Positions 18,615 through 29,880 of a DNA stretch of 64,000 nucleotides are shown here, one piece after another. Positions within the stretch are counted from its first letter, which is position 1; the number at the start of each line of letters is the position of its first letter. Under the pieces are notes generated by a model. It was not told where the DNA came from. It saw only the letters and a list, made by a program, of their open reading frames with translations, and ran no database searches. The position numbers and the translations under genes were made by a program. The stretch spans positions 4,340,001 through 4,404,000 of the forward strand of contig NZ_LN831029.1 in assembly GCF_001457475.1 (NCBI RefSeq), in the 5' to 3' direction. This DNA is from Achromobacter xylosoxidans. GTDB taxonomy: Bacteria > Pseudomonadota > Gammaproteobacteria > Burkholderiales > Burkholderiaceae_B.

Positions 18615-19364
18615 ATGAGACGAAAGAATCATACTGAGACACCTGTCTCACGTCAAACCACGACACCCGCCCCCAAGCCGCCGGCCGCGCCCGCGCGCCT
18701 CATCGCGCCCGCCAGCCGCCAGGCCGCCGCCAGCGGCGAGCCGCCGCACGGGCCGCGCGCGCGCATGCGCAAGATCCTGCTGGACGCCGCGCAGCGGCTG
18801 ATGGCGCAAGGCATCACGCCCTCGGTGGCGGAACTGGCCGAGCATGCCCAGGTATCGCGCGCCACCGCCTACCGCTACTTTCCCAGCCAGAGCGCACTGA
18901 TCGCCGCCGTGGTCGACGAGAGCCTGGGCCCGATCCTGGCGTGGGACTCGGCCGCGCCGGACGCCGCCACCCGCGTGGATGAACTGCTGCGTTTCGCCTA
19001 TCCGCGCCTGCAAGCGCACGAAGCGCCGCTGCGCGCCGCCATCCAGGTGTCGTTGCAGCAGCATGCGGATGCCAGCGCCGGCCGCGCCGGCAACGAACCC
19101 CGGCTGGTGCGCGGCCATCGCGTCGACATCCTCAGGCGCGCCATCGCGCCGCTGGCCGGCGTGCTGACGCCGGCGCAGCAGGATCGCGTGGCGCAGGCGC
19201 TGTCGCTGGTCTACGGCACCGAAGTGTTCCTGGTGCTCAAGGACATCTGGGGCCTCGGCCAGGCCGAGGTCACCGAGGTCGCCCGCTGGACCGCCAATGC
19301 CATCATCCGGCAGGCGCTGGCCGACGTCGCCGACGCGCCGGCGGCGGATCCGCGCAGGCGCTGA
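18615..19364 (+). CDS. TetR family transcriptional regulator
   Basis: This 249-residue regulator has its helix-turn-helix at residues 70-92 (TPSVAELAEHAQVSRATAYRYF), preceded by an unusually long Pro/Ala-rich N-terminal tail of about 48 residues. The C-terminal ligand domain is not classifiable by eye. It is divergent from the Tm-1-like gene and carries a perfect palindrome within its first codons. A start further downstream would free that operator from the coding region, but no convincing ribosome site is visible there, so the ATG at 18615 is kept with caution. Confidence 0.85.
   Translation: MRRKNHTETPVSRQTTTPAPKPPAAPARLIAPASRQAAASGEPPHGPRARMRKILLDAAQRLMAQGITPSVAELAEHAQVSRATAYRYFPSQSALIAAVVDESLGPILAWDSAAPDAATRVDELLRFAYPRLQAHEAPLRAAIQVSLQQHADASAGRAGNEPRLVRGHRVDILRRAIAPLAGVLTPAQQDRVAQALSLVYGTEVFLVLKDIWGLGQAEVTEVARWTANAIIRQALADVADAPAADPRRR
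18635..18650. promoter_or_regulatory. TetR-type operator candidate
   Basis: TGAGACACCTGTCTCA is a perfect 7-2-7 palindrome located 20 bp inside the TetR frame. Another TGAGAC half-site lies at 18616-18621, and the block agaatca precedes both half-sites (18604 and 18625), so the region is partly a direct repeat. It suits autoregulation and control of the divergent Tm-1-like operon. Confidence 0.6.
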
Positions 19365-19502
19365 GCGCCGCGCGCGCCGCCCGAGGCGCAGCCACGGCCT
19401 CGCCCCGCATACCCTGTCATTGCCACGTCACCCGCGCGCCTCATAGTGCGGGCCTTCGCGGCGCCGCGCCTCCTTGCGGCCCGCATGACGCTGGAGCATG
19501 GA

Positions 19503-21149
19503 ATGCAGTTCGAAGTAACCCGCCTGCGGCGGACCCTGATGCCGCTGTCGCTGGCTTGCGTAACCCTGTTGAGCGCCTGTGGCGGCAGCGATGACGACGA
19601 TGAGACCCCCGCCGTCACGCCGCCCCCGGTCGTGACCGACCCCACGCCGCCGGTCCGCACGGGCGCCTGGAGCGCCGGCGACCTGCACGTGCACACCATC
19701 CAGTCCGACGACGCGCAGACCACGCTGGAAAGCGTGCTGGACCAGGCCTTCGACCGCTACAAACTGGACTGGGCCGCGCTCTCGAACCACCTGCGCATGT
19801 CCGGACGCGACCACACCGGCCTGGCGATCCCGGGCGGATCGATTCCGTTCTCGACCGGCATGGCGCGCTACGAAGTGCCGTTCATCAAGCAGGCACAGGC
19901 CGCGGGCCGCTACGCCGGCAAGATCATCTTCTCGTCGTTCGAGTGGGACATGCCCACGCACGATCACGTCAACATCGGCATCGGCACCGACGACCCGATG
20001 TCCGAGAAGTCGCTGCGCGCCGTGGCCGAGTTCGAATACCTCTACACCAACAAGGCCGCCAACCTGTTCGATCCGCAGCTGGTATCGGACCTGGCCGGCC
20101 AGGCGCGCGCCTACACCACCCACGCCGATTCGCTGACGGCGCTCAAGTGGCTGCGCGACAGGCACCCCGACAGCTACATGCTGCTGAATCACCCGTCGCG
20201 CTACGCCGGCAAGTACACCATCGGCCAATTGCGTGAGATGCACGACCTGGCGCCGTCGATCTTCTTCGCCATCGAAGGCATGGTGGGCAACCAGATGGAA
20301 CCCGACCGCGGCGGCTACGCCGAGGCCTACACGGCCGACAAACTGCCCAACCGCACCTACGGCGGCGTCGACTACCTGGTGGCCAAGCTCGGCGGCACCT
20401 GGGACGCGCTGCTGGGCGAAGGCCGCCGCATCTGGACCGTGGCCGATTCGGACTTCCATTTCCGCGTCAACGCCACCGGCCAGTACAGCAGCGGCTACGC
20501 GCCGGGCGAATACGCCAAGACCTATGTCTGGAAGGACGGCAAGGACATGGCGGCGGTGGTCGCGGGCCTCAAGAGCGGCCGCCTGTTCGGCGTGTTCGGC
20601 GACCTGATCGACGCGCTCGAATTCCAGGCGCGCGGCGCCTCGGGCACCGCGCAGATGGGCGGCGAACTGGTGGCGGCCAAGGGCGAGCAGGTGGAAGTGA
20701 CCATCCGCTTCCGCAGCCCCGGCAGCAACCATTACGAGTACCCGATCGAAAGCGGCAACCCGACCTACGTCAAGCCGACCGTGCATCACGTCGACCTGAT
20801 CGTGGGCGACGTCGGCGCCCGCGCCGCCGCCGGCACCCCGGCCTATGACAATGCCACCAATCCGAGCACCCGGGTGCTGGGCCGCTACACCAGCAAGGAC
20901 TGGACGGTGGACCAGGACGGCTACAGCGTCATCAAGGTCAAGCTGACCGCGGACAAGAGCCAGTACCTGCGCCTGCGCGGCACCAACCTGGCGCCCGACG
21001 TGGCCGGTGAAACCGCCAACGGCGAACCGCTGGCGGACGCCAAGATCGACCTGGCCGACAACGCGGCCCGCTTCAACGCCATCAACGCGCGCAACTACAA
21101 CGACCTGTGGTTCTATTCGAATCCGGTGTTCGTCACCGTCAAACAGTAG
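19503..21149 (+). CDS. Lipoprotein with PHP-type metallophosphoesterase domain
   Basis: This 548-residue protein starts with a lipoprotein signal: LLSAC at residues 22-26 makes Cys26 the lipidated residue, followed by an Asp run and a Pro-rich linker to about residue 55. The enzyme domain begins with DLHVHT (Asp60, His62, His64), then ALSNH (His96), the first metal-binding motifs of PHP-domain phosphoesterases; it resembles CehA/McbA-type proteins. FEWDMPTHDHVNIG and DSDFHF supply further histidines. It would act at the cell surface or in the periplasm. The ATG at 19503 has GGAG six bases upstream; an upstream start at 19446 is less likely. Substrate unknown. Confidence 0.8.
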   Translation: MQFEVTRLRRTLMPLSLACVTLLSACGGSDDDDETPAVTPPPVVTDPTPPVRTGAWSAGDLHVHTIQSDDAQTTLESVLDQAFDRYKLDWAALSNHLRMSGRDHTGLAIPGGSIPFSTGMARYEVPFIKQAQAAGRYAGKIIFSSFEWDMPTHDHVNIGIGTDDPMSEKSLRAVAEFEYLYTNKAANLFDPQLVSDLAGQARAYTTHADSLTALKWLRDRHPDSYMLLNHPSRYAGKYTIGQLREMHDLAPSIFFAIEGMVGNQMEPDRGGYAEAYTADKLPNRTYGGVDYLVAKLGGTWDALLGEGRRIWTVADSDFHFRVNATGQYSSGYAPGEYAKTYVWKDGKDMAAVVAGLKSGRLFGVFGDLIDALEFQARGASGTAQMGGELVAAKGEQVEVTIRFRSPGSNHYEYPIESGNPTYVKPTVHHVDLIVGDVGARAAAGTPAYDNATNPSTRVLGRYTSKDWTVDQDGYSVIKVKLTADKSQYLRLRGTNLAPDVAGETANGEPLADAKIDLADNAARFNAINARNYNDLWFYSNPVFVTVKQ

Positions 21150-21242
21150 GACGGCTCGCGCCGGCGCGGCATGTCGAGCCGCGCCGGCCCGGCCCGAAAC
21201 GCGAGCGGCACGGATTCTCTTTTATAAGTCACAGTTATTTTG

Positions 21243-21271
21243 TTGACCTCCAACCCCTCGCTTGCTACATA
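21243..21271 (+). promoter_or_regulatory. Sigma-70-like promoter of the SQR-like operon
   Basis: TTGACC and TACATA separated by exactly 17 bp lie 51 bp before the flavoprotein start. The -35 is a 5/6 match; the -10 is weak. The flanking DNA is notably AT-rich for this genome. Confidence 0.4.
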
Positions 21272-21321
21272 TGAGGGCGCAACTGCACTTGGTTCCTGAT
21301 TATTCTCATCGGAGGATTTTT

Positions 21322-22512
21322 ATGAGCAAGCGAATTGTTGTCGTGGGAGGCGGGGTCGGCGGCACCATGCTGGCCAACCAACTGGTGCACAAGCTCTACC
21401 CCGAAGTGACGGCCGGCAAGGTCAGCATCATGCTGCTGTCCGATTCGCCGGATCATTACTACAAGCCGGCCTTCATGTATGTGGCGTTCAATCTGTTCTT
21501 TCAGGAAGAACTCAAACGCCCCGAACGTTCCCTGCTGCGGCCCGAGATCGAGTTCCGCGTCGACAAGGTGACGCGCTTCGATTTCGATGCCCAGCAACTG
21601 CACACCCGCGGCGGCAAGCGCCACGGCTACGACTACCTCGTCATCGCCACGGGCTGCGTGCCCGCCCCCGAGCGCATCGAGGGACTGCGCGAAGCGGGCG
21701 ATCATTTCTACCAGTACGAGCCGGCGCGGCAACTGGCCAGCCGCCTGGCCACGATCGAGCGCGGCCGCGTATTCGTCAGCGTCACCTTTCCCAAGACGCC
21801 GAACGTGCCGCACCAGTGCGGCATCGCGCCGATCGAGACCACGCTGATGCTGGATGACTATCTGCGCCGCCGCGGCGTGCGCGAGCGCGTCGAGATCGTC
21901 TACACCTACCCGACCACCTCGCAACTGCTGCGCAACTGCCTGTTCCTGCAAAAGCCCACCTGCGAAGTGCTGCCGGCCATCTTCGAACAGCGCGGCATCC
22001 GGTTCCAGCGCGGCTTCACGCTGGCGAAGGTGGACCCCGACCGGCGCATCGCCTATTCGGAAGAAGGCGTCGAGCAACCCTTCGACATCCTCATGGCCAC
22101 GCCGCCGATCCGCGCGGTCGATGCGGTGCTGGAATCGGGCGCCTCGCAGGCGCCCGACAACGAAGGCTGGCTGCCGACCGATCACGAGACCATGCAGGTC
22201 TACGGCCTGCGCAACGTGTACGTGATCGGCGACACCGTGGACCTGCCGGTCAGCAAGGCCGGCGGCTCGTGCCACAACCAGGCGCCCGTCATCGCCAACA
22301 ACATCGCCGGCGAGATCCGGCTGGGCCATCCCTGCAGCGCGTACGACGGCCGGGTCCAGGCCGTGGCGCAGATGGGCCTGAACGCCGGCATGCCGCTCTG
22401 GTACGACTACACCCATGACGTGCGGCCGACACCGCCGACCAAGCTGGGCGGGTTGCTGCGGCATGGTTTCAACCGGGGCCTGTACTGGTCCGTCGCCAGG
22501 GGAATGCTATGA
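21322..22512 (+). CDS. Sulfide:quinone oxidoreductase-like FAD protein
   Basis: This 396-residue flavoprotein has the N-terminal FAD fold VVVGGGVGGTMLANQL (residues 6-21), a second ATGC block (109-112), and the C-terminal NVYVIGDTVDLP (298-309). Cys166 in VPHQCGIAP is at the position of a conserved SQR catalytic cysteine, and Cys317 in GGSCHNQ could be its partner; in the family such cysteines carry polysulfide. It is probably membrane-associated and feeds quinone. GGAGGA lies five bases before the ATG at 21322. The next gene (DUF1641) overlaps by four bases. A more general NADH-dehydrogenase-like role is possible. Confidence 0.78.
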   Translation: MSKRIVVVGGGVGGTMLANQLVHKLYPEVTAGKVSIMLLSDSPDHYYKPAFMYVAFNLFFQEELKRPERSLLRPEIEFRVDKVTRFDFDAQQLHTRGGKRHGYDYLVIATGCVPAPERIEGLREAGDHFYQYEPARQLASRLATIERGRVFVSVTFPKTPNVPHQCGIAPIETTLMLDDYLRRRGVRERVEIVYTYPTTSQLLRNCLFLQKPTCEVLPAIFEQRGIRFQRGFTLAKVDPDRRIAYSEEGVEQPFDILMATPPIRAVDAVLESGASQAPDNEGWLPTDHETMQVYGLRNVYVIGDTVDLPVSKAGGSCHNQAPVIANNIAGEIRLGHPCSAYDGRVQAVAQMGLNAGMPLWYDYTHDVRPTPPTKLGGLLRHGFNRGLYWSVARGML

Positions 22513-22949
22513 ACGCTCCGCACGACAACAGCCTGCCCGCGGCCGGGCAATGCGCCGCCGTGTTCGACGCGCCGCCCGCGGCCGGCGGCAACGATGCGCT
22601 GGCGCAACTGGCGGACAAGCTGCAACCGCTGGCCGACAGCGGACGCCTGGACAATATCGTCGACCTGCTGGCGCTGGCGTCCGACCTGGTCGACCTGCTC
22701 GATGCGCCGATGGTGGAAAAACTGGGCGCGCTGTCCGAGCAGGCCACGGGCGCCGCCTGGACCCTGTCCAACGCCTGGCGCGCGGCCCAGGCGCAAGGGT
22801 TGCAAGAGGCGCGCCCGCCGGGCCTGGGCGGACTGTTCCAGCTCTCGCGCGACGAGGATACGCGGCGCGGGCTGGCGCTCGTGCTGCGGACGCTGCAAGG
22901 GCTGGGCCGGCAATTGGGTGATCAGCGGCAGGACTACGCCGCCTCCTGA
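22509..22949 (+). CDS. DUF1641 domain protein
   Basis: This 146-residue soluble, helix-rich protein carries the DUF1641 pattern (ALAQLADKLQPLADSGRLDNIVDLLALASDLVDLLDAPMVEKLG). DUF1641 proteins recur beside SQR-like flavoproteins or formate-dehydrogenase genes, but their role is unknown. The ATG overlaps the flavoprotein stop (ATGA), so translation is coupled and a joint complex is plausible. A strong bidirectional terminator follows. Confidence 0.75.
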   Translation: MNAPHDNSLPAAGQCAAVFDAPPAAGGNDALAQLADKLQPLADSGRLDNIVDLLALASDLVDLLDAPMVEKLGALSEQATGAAWTLSNAWRAAQAQGLQEARPPGLGGLFQLSRDEDTRRGLALVLRTLQGLGRQLGDQRQDYAAS

Positions 22950-22994
22950 TGCGGTAGGCCGGCACCGCCCCCCCGGGTCCCGGCCCGGCAAAAC

Positions 22995-23026
22995 AAAGCC
23001 CCGCAAGCGATCGCCTGCGGGGCTTT
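22995..23026. terminator. Bidirectional intrinsic terminator
   Basis: An 11 bp perfect stem AAAGCCCCGCA/TGCGGGGCTTT with a ten-base loop lies between the convergent DUF1641 gene and clpB. On the minus strand the stem is followed by a T-rich tract, on the plus strand by TTTC. Confidence 0.9.
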
Positions 23027-23062
23027 CTGTACACGCCGCCTGGACGGGCGGCGCGTAGGCGC

Positions 23063-25669
<2,607 letters not shown>

Positions 25670-25731
25670 AATGGTCGTTGTGGCTTGTTGGTGAGCCTGA
25701 CCGATACGCGCCGGCGGGCTCGATGACCTGA

Positions 25732-25759
25732 ATATGCGGCCGGATGCGAGAATTTCAAT
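25732..25759 (-). promoter_or_regulatory. Sigma-32 (heat-shock) promoter of clpB
   Basis: On the minus strand ATTGAAA (6/7 of the CTTGAAA -35) and CCGCATAT (one mismatch to CCCCATnT) are separated by 13 bp, within the usual 11-16. It lies about 63 bp upstream of the clpB start. Confidence 0.7.
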
Positions 25760-25821
25760 ACCTCGCCGGCCTCATGGCTTTATGTCCGTGGACACATCCG
25801 CGTGCAGCAACAATCTGAACT

Positions 25822-26256
25822 ATGAGCATATACGTTTTTGTCTACGGCACGCTACGCGCGGGCGAAATCAACGACCTGGCGCAAGCGGCCGCGCGGCGCG
25901 CGCTGCCGCCCGCCCGCCATCTCGGCGCGGCCACCGTGCCGGGCGCGCTGGTGGACTTCGGCGACTGGCCCGGACTGGTCCCGGTGCGGGACGGCCGCCG
26001 CGTGCGCGGCGACATCTACGCGGTCTGCCCGGCCCTGCTCGCCCTGATGGACGAGATCGAGGAATACGCGCCCGGCCGGCCCGGCTGCTTCGTGCGCCGG
26101 CCTGTACTGGCCCGCCCGCTGGCGCCGCCCGGCGCCGCCGCGGTGGCCTGCCAGTACTACCCCATCGATCCGGCCTGGCGCGGGGCGGCGCCGGACGTCG
26201 CCGCGGACGACTGGATCGCCTACCGCCAGGCCCGCGGACACCCCGTATCGCCGTAA
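25822..26256 (+). CDS. Gamma-glutamylcyclotransferase-like protein
   Basis: This 144-residue protein carries the AIG2/GGCT-like fold signature VYGTLRAGE (residues 7-15) and the acidic helix LMDEIEEYAP, whose first glutamates include the expected general base. Family members cyclise gamma-glutamyl amines or peptides; the exact substrate here is unknown. It diverges from clpB over 152 bp and stands alone before the FNR gene. Confidence 0.8.
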   Translation: MSIYVFVYGTLRAGEINDLAQAAARRALPPARHLGAATVPGALVDFGDWPGLVPVRDGRRVRGDIYAVCPALLALMDEIEEYAPGRPGCFVRRPVLARPLAPPGAAAVACQYYPIDPAWRGAAPDVAADDWIAYRQARGHPVSP

Positions 26257-26380
26257 GGTTCTACTGCAAAACCGCCCCGTAAGACACCCGTAGTAACAAC
26301 GGACTACAATGGGTACCTGTCTTCACGCTTTAAGCCCGTCCAGGCCACCCGCCGGGTCCGGGCACTATAAAGGTCATCGT

Positions 26381-27109
26381 ATGCAAAAACGGGTTCCCGT
26401 TGCCCCTGATGCCGCCCACTGTTCCACGTGTATGTTGGGCCACGTGTGTGTCCCGGTCGGGATGGCAGCCGCCGAAGTGGAAAAGCTGGACGAGCTGGTG
26501 AAAGAGCGTGTGCGCCTTGAAAAGGGCAAGACGCTGTATTCGCTGGATCACCCCCTGGACGCCGTCTACGGCGTGCGCTTCGGCAGCCTGAAAACGCAGC
26601 TCGAGGACGCCACCGGCCAGATCCAGATCACCGGTTTCCACCTGCCCGGCGAGATCGTCGGCATGGACGGCATGCTCGACGGCAAGCACGTCTCGGCCGC
26701 CGTCGCGCTGGAAGACTCCGAAGTCTGCGTGATCCGCTTGAACGAAGTCGACCGCGTGGCCGCCCACCTGCCCTCGCTGCAGCAGCAGTTCCGCCGCCTG
26801 ATGAGCCGCGAGATCACGCGCTCGCACCAGATGCTGGCGTCGCTGGGCTCGATGCGTTCCGAGCAGCGCCTGGCCGCGTTCCTGCTGAACCTGTCGCAGC
26901 GCTATGCCTCGCTGGGCTACTCGTCCACCGAGTTCGTGCTGCGCATGAGCCGCGAGGAAATCGGCAACTTCCTGGGCCTGACGCTGGAGACGGTCAGCCG
27001 GCTGTTCTCGCGTTTCGCGCGCGACGGCCTGATCCGCATCAACCAGCGCGAAGTCCGCATCCTGGACCAGCCCGCGCTCAAGCAACTGCTGGGCCACGAG
27101 GGCTGCTGA
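26381..27109 (+). CDS. fnr: FNR/Btr-type oxygen-sensing transcriptional regulator
   Basis: This 242-residue CRP/FNR regulator has the complete cysteine set for an oxygen-labile 4Fe-4S cluster: Cys14, Cys17, Cys23 near the N-terminus and Cys116 (SEVCVIR). The recognition helix LTLETVSRLFSRF (with E-x-x-S-R) matches FNR specificity for TTGAT-N4-ATCAA sites. It would switch genes for low-oxygen respiration. The ATG at 26381 gives the standard N-terminus; an upstream start would add an unrelated stretch. A TACAAT element at 26305-26310 may be its -10. I see no FNR box in its own upstream region. Confidence 0.93.
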   Translation: MQKRVPVAPDAAHCSTCMLGHVCVPVGMAAAEVEKLDELVKERVRLEKGKTLYSLDHPLDAVYGVRFGSLKTQLEDATGQIQITGFHLPGEIVGMDGMLDGKHVSAAVALEDSEVCVIRLNEVDRVAAHLPSLQQQFRRLMSREITRSHQMLASLGSMRSEQRLAAFLLNLSQRYASLGYSSTEFVLRMSREEIGNFLGLTLETVSRLFSRFARDGLIRINQREVRILDQPALKQLLGHEGC

Positions 27110-27123
27110 CGCCCGCCCGCGCC

Positions 27124-28326
27124 ATGCGCCGCACCGCCGCACCCGGCGCCGCACAGCCCTGCCCGGCGCCGCGCCTGTCGCGCTCGCCCTGGGCCTGGTG
27201 CGCGGCGGCGCTGGCCCTGGCGGCCCTGCTACCCCTGGCGGCGCATGCGCAGACGCCGCTGCCCGATCCCTACGATTACGACGAACCCGTGCCCGCGCCC
27301 AAGCGGGTGGCGGTGCCGCGCTGGCAGACGCTCGAACTGGGCAGGCCCGGCCATCGCTACAAGGTACCGGTCTATGCTAACCGGAACCTGGCGCGCGCCG
27401 ACCTGCGCGATATCAAGCAAATCGTGATCGTGTTCCACGGCGTCAAGCGCAACGCCGACGCCTATTACGAAACCGTCGCCACGCTGCTGGCCGCCAATCC
27501 CGCCCGCGCCAATGACACGCTGATCCTGGCGCCGCGCTTCGTCGGCTCGATCGACTCGGGCTTCGCCGGCATGGCCGCGTGGCGCAAGGCCAGCTGGGAG
27601 GACGGCGAGGACAGTGTGCAGGCCAGCGGCCGACCGGCGCCGGTCAGCTCGTTCCAGGTGATCGACGACCTGCTGCGCAGCCTGGACGACCGCAAGCGCC
27701 TGCCGATACTGGCCGGCATCGTGCTGGCCGGCCACTCCGGCGGCGGCCAGCTGGTGCAGCGCTATGCGGTGCTCAATCCCGTCGACGGCCCGCTGCGGCG
27801 CGACGGCATCGCCATCCGCTACGTGATCGCGAATCCCTCCTCCTACCTGTACCTGACCCGCGAGCGCCCGCGCCCCGACGGCAAGGGCTACGCGCCCTAC
27901 GAACGCGGCATCTGCCCCACCTATAACCAGTACAAGTACGGCACCGACAAGTTGCCGGCGTACGCGCAGGAAACCGACGACACGCGCCTGTTCATCCGCT
28001 ACGCGGAGCGCGACGTGACCTACCTGCTGGGCGGCGCGGACAACAACCCCGAGCACCGCCTGCTGGACAAGACCTGCGGCGCCGAGGCGCAAGGCGCCAC
28101 GCGGCTGGCGCGCGGCACGGCCTACCTGCAATACGAGCGCATCGTCGCGGCGCGCGGCAACCACCCCGTGACGCTGCACCGCGCCGGCTTCGAAGTGACC
28201 GGCGTCGGCCATGACAACAAGGGCATGTTCAGCTCGGTCTGCGGCGCGCGCGCGCTGCTGGGTGAAAACGCGATCGCGCCAGCCGGCGCGGCCGCCTGCA
28301 CGGTGATCGAGCCGCCGCGCAAATAG
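27124..28326 (+). CDS. Exported alpha/beta-hydrolase-like protein
   Basis: This 400-residue protein has a long N-terminal signal sequence ending near AAHA (residues 39-42), a strand with VIVFHGVKRNAD (102-112) that supplies an oxyanion-hole HG, and a nucleophile elbow AGHSGGGQ with Ser205. GVGHDNKGMF near the C-terminus offers the catalytic histidine. The fold therefore looks like a periplasmic esterase or peptidase of the alpha/beta-hydrolase superfamily; substrate unknown. It starts 14 bp after fnr and may be co-transcribed with it. Confidence 0.75.
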   Translation: MRRTAAPGAAQPCPAPRLSRSPWAWCAAALALAALLPLAAHAQTPLPDPYDYDEPVPAPKRVAVPRWQTLELGRPGHRYKVPVYANRNLARADLRDIKQIVIVFHGVKRNADAYYETVATLLAANPARANDTLILAPRFVGSIDSGFAGMAAWRKASWEDGEDSVQASGRPAPVSSFQVIDDLLRSLDDRKRLPILAGIVLAGHSGGGQLVQRYAVLNPVDGPLRRDGIAIRYVIANPSSYLYLTRERPRPDGKGYAPYERGICPTYNQYKYGTDKLPAYAQETDDTRLFIRYAERDVTYLLGGADNNPEHRLLDKTCGAEAQGATRLARGTAYLQYERIVAARGNHPVTLHRAGFEVTGVGHDNKGMFSSVCGARALLGENAIAPAGAAACTVIEPPRK

Positions 28327-28448
28327 CCCGGAAAGCCATGTGCTGGTTATTGACGCGAAACTGAACGAATATCCCGGACGGACGCAGGGGTGCAATTTGG
28401 CGCCGACAGGCGCAACATAGGCGGGTACCGTCTCCGTGGAAGACAGAT

Positions 28449-29750
28449 ATGAGCCAAGCGTATCTCGACATGCCCGACGCCAAACGCCGCATCAAGGCGA
28501 TCTTCGTCGGCTCCATGGGCAACCTGGTCGAATGGTATGACTTCTACGCCTATACCGCCTTCGCCCTGTATTTCGCCCCCGCCTTCTTCCCCTCGCACGA
28601 CCCGGTCGTGCAGCAACTGAACGCCGCCACGCTGTTCGCCGCCGGCTTCATCGTGCGGCCGCTGGGCGGCTGGCTGTTCGGCCACCTGGCCGACCGCCAC
28701 GGGCGACGATTGTCGCTGATGGTGTCGGTGGGCATGATGTGCGTGGGGTCGCTGATCATCGCGGTCACGCCCACCTATGCCTCCATCGGGCTGGCGGCGC
28801 CGGCGCTGCTGGCGCTGGCACGGGTCATCGAAGGCCTGAGCCTGGGCGGCGAATACGGCGCCAGCGCCACCTATCTCACCGAGATCGCCGATCCGAACCA
28901 CCGCGGCTTCTATTCCAGCTTCCAGTACGTCACGCTGATCGGCGGGCAGCTCTGCGCCATCCTGGTGCTGCTGTTGCTGCAGAACGTGTTCCTGACGCAC
29001 GAGCAGCTGGTGCAATGGGGCTGGCGCATTCCCTTCGTGATCGGCGCCATGCTCGCCATCATCACCGCCGTCATGCGGCGCGACATGCCGGAAACCGATT
29101 CCTACAAGCAGGCCAGCCAGCACAAGCCGCAGACCAGCTCGCTGCGCGGCCTGCTGCGCTATCCGCGCGAGGTCGCGATCGTGGTCGGCCTGACGGCCGG
29201 CGGCACGGCGGCGTTCTACACCTTCACCACCTACATGCAGACCTTCGTGCGGCAGACGGCCGGGTTCTCCGACATCGTCACCACCTACGTGATCGCCGCG
29301 TCGCTGATCTTCGCGCTGATCCTGCAGCCGCTGTACGGCGCGCTGTCCGACAAGATCGGGCGCAAGCCGCTGCTGGTGTTCTTCGGCATCGCGGGCGCGC
29401 TGCTCACGGTGCCGTTGCTGATGACGTTGTCGCATACCCGCTCGCCGTTCATCGCCTTCCTGCTGATCTGCGCGGCCTGGCTCTTCACCGCCGGCTACAC
29501 CTCGATCAACGCGGTGGTGAAGGCCGAGCTCTTTCCCACCAACATCCGCGCCACCGGCGTGGCGGTGCCATACGCGATCACCGTGTCCATCTTCGGCGGC
29601 ACCGCGCCGGCCATCGCCCTGTGGTTCAAGCAGCAGGGCCACGAGCAGTGGTTCTACTACTACCTGGCGGGCGTGATCTTCATTTCGCTGCTGGTGTACG
29701 CCACCATGCGCGACACCAAGCACCAGTCGGCGATGCACCGGCACGAGTGA
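28449..29750 (+). CDS. KgtP-like MFS dicarboxylate permease
   Basis: This 433-residue major facilitator has twelve predicted membrane segments and the metabolite:H+ symporter blocks: GNLVEWYDFYAYT near residue 24, GHLADRHGRR between helices 2 and 3, RVIEGLSLGGEYGAS near 125, and SDKIGRKP in the second half. These match the alpha-ketoglutarate permease KgtP/ProP subgroup. Proton-coupled uptake of 2-oxoglutarate or a related acid is likely; specificity cannot be read. It has its own GGAAG ribosome site and is not in an operon with its neighbours. Confidence 0.85.
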   Translation: MSQAYLDMPDAKRRIKAIFVGSMGNLVEWYDFYAYTAFALYFAPAFFPSHDPVVQQLNAATLFAAGFIVRPLGGWLFGHLADRHGRRLSLMVSVGMMCVGSLIIAVTPTYASIGLAAPALLALARVIEGLSLGGEYGASATYLTEIADPNHRGFYSSFQYVTLIGGQLCAILVLLLLQNVFLTHEQLVQWGWRIPFVIGAMLAIITAVMRRDMPETDSYKQASQHKPQTSSLRGLLRYPREVAIVVGLTAGGTAAFYTFTTYMQTFVRQTAGFSDIVTTYVIAASLIFALILQPLYGALSDKIGRKPLLVFFGIAGALLTVPLLMTLSHTRSPFIAFLLICAAWLFTAGYTSINAVVKAELFPTNIRATGVAVPYAITVSIFGGTAPAIALWFKQQGHEQWFYYYLAGVIFISLLVYATMRDTKHQSAMHRHE

Positions 29751-29860
29751 TCCGGCTTCCCACGGCGCGGCGCGGCAATTCGCCCGTCGCGCCGGGGTCC
29801 CTTGAAAAAAAGTGTAAGCGTGCGGCCCGGGGGCTTGCGGTGGCAGCCGCTTCGGCCAAT

Positions 29861-29880
29861 ACTTAACCTTATGGTTAAGT
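29861..29880. promoter_or_regulatory. ArsR-type operator over the start codon
   Basis: ACTTAACC-TTAT-GGTTAAGT is a perfect 8-4-8 palindrome. The first candidate ATG of the ArsR gene (29871) lies in its centre; a second in-frame ATG at 29883 would place the operator fully upstream. This fits autorepression by the ArsR protein. Confidence 0.65.
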
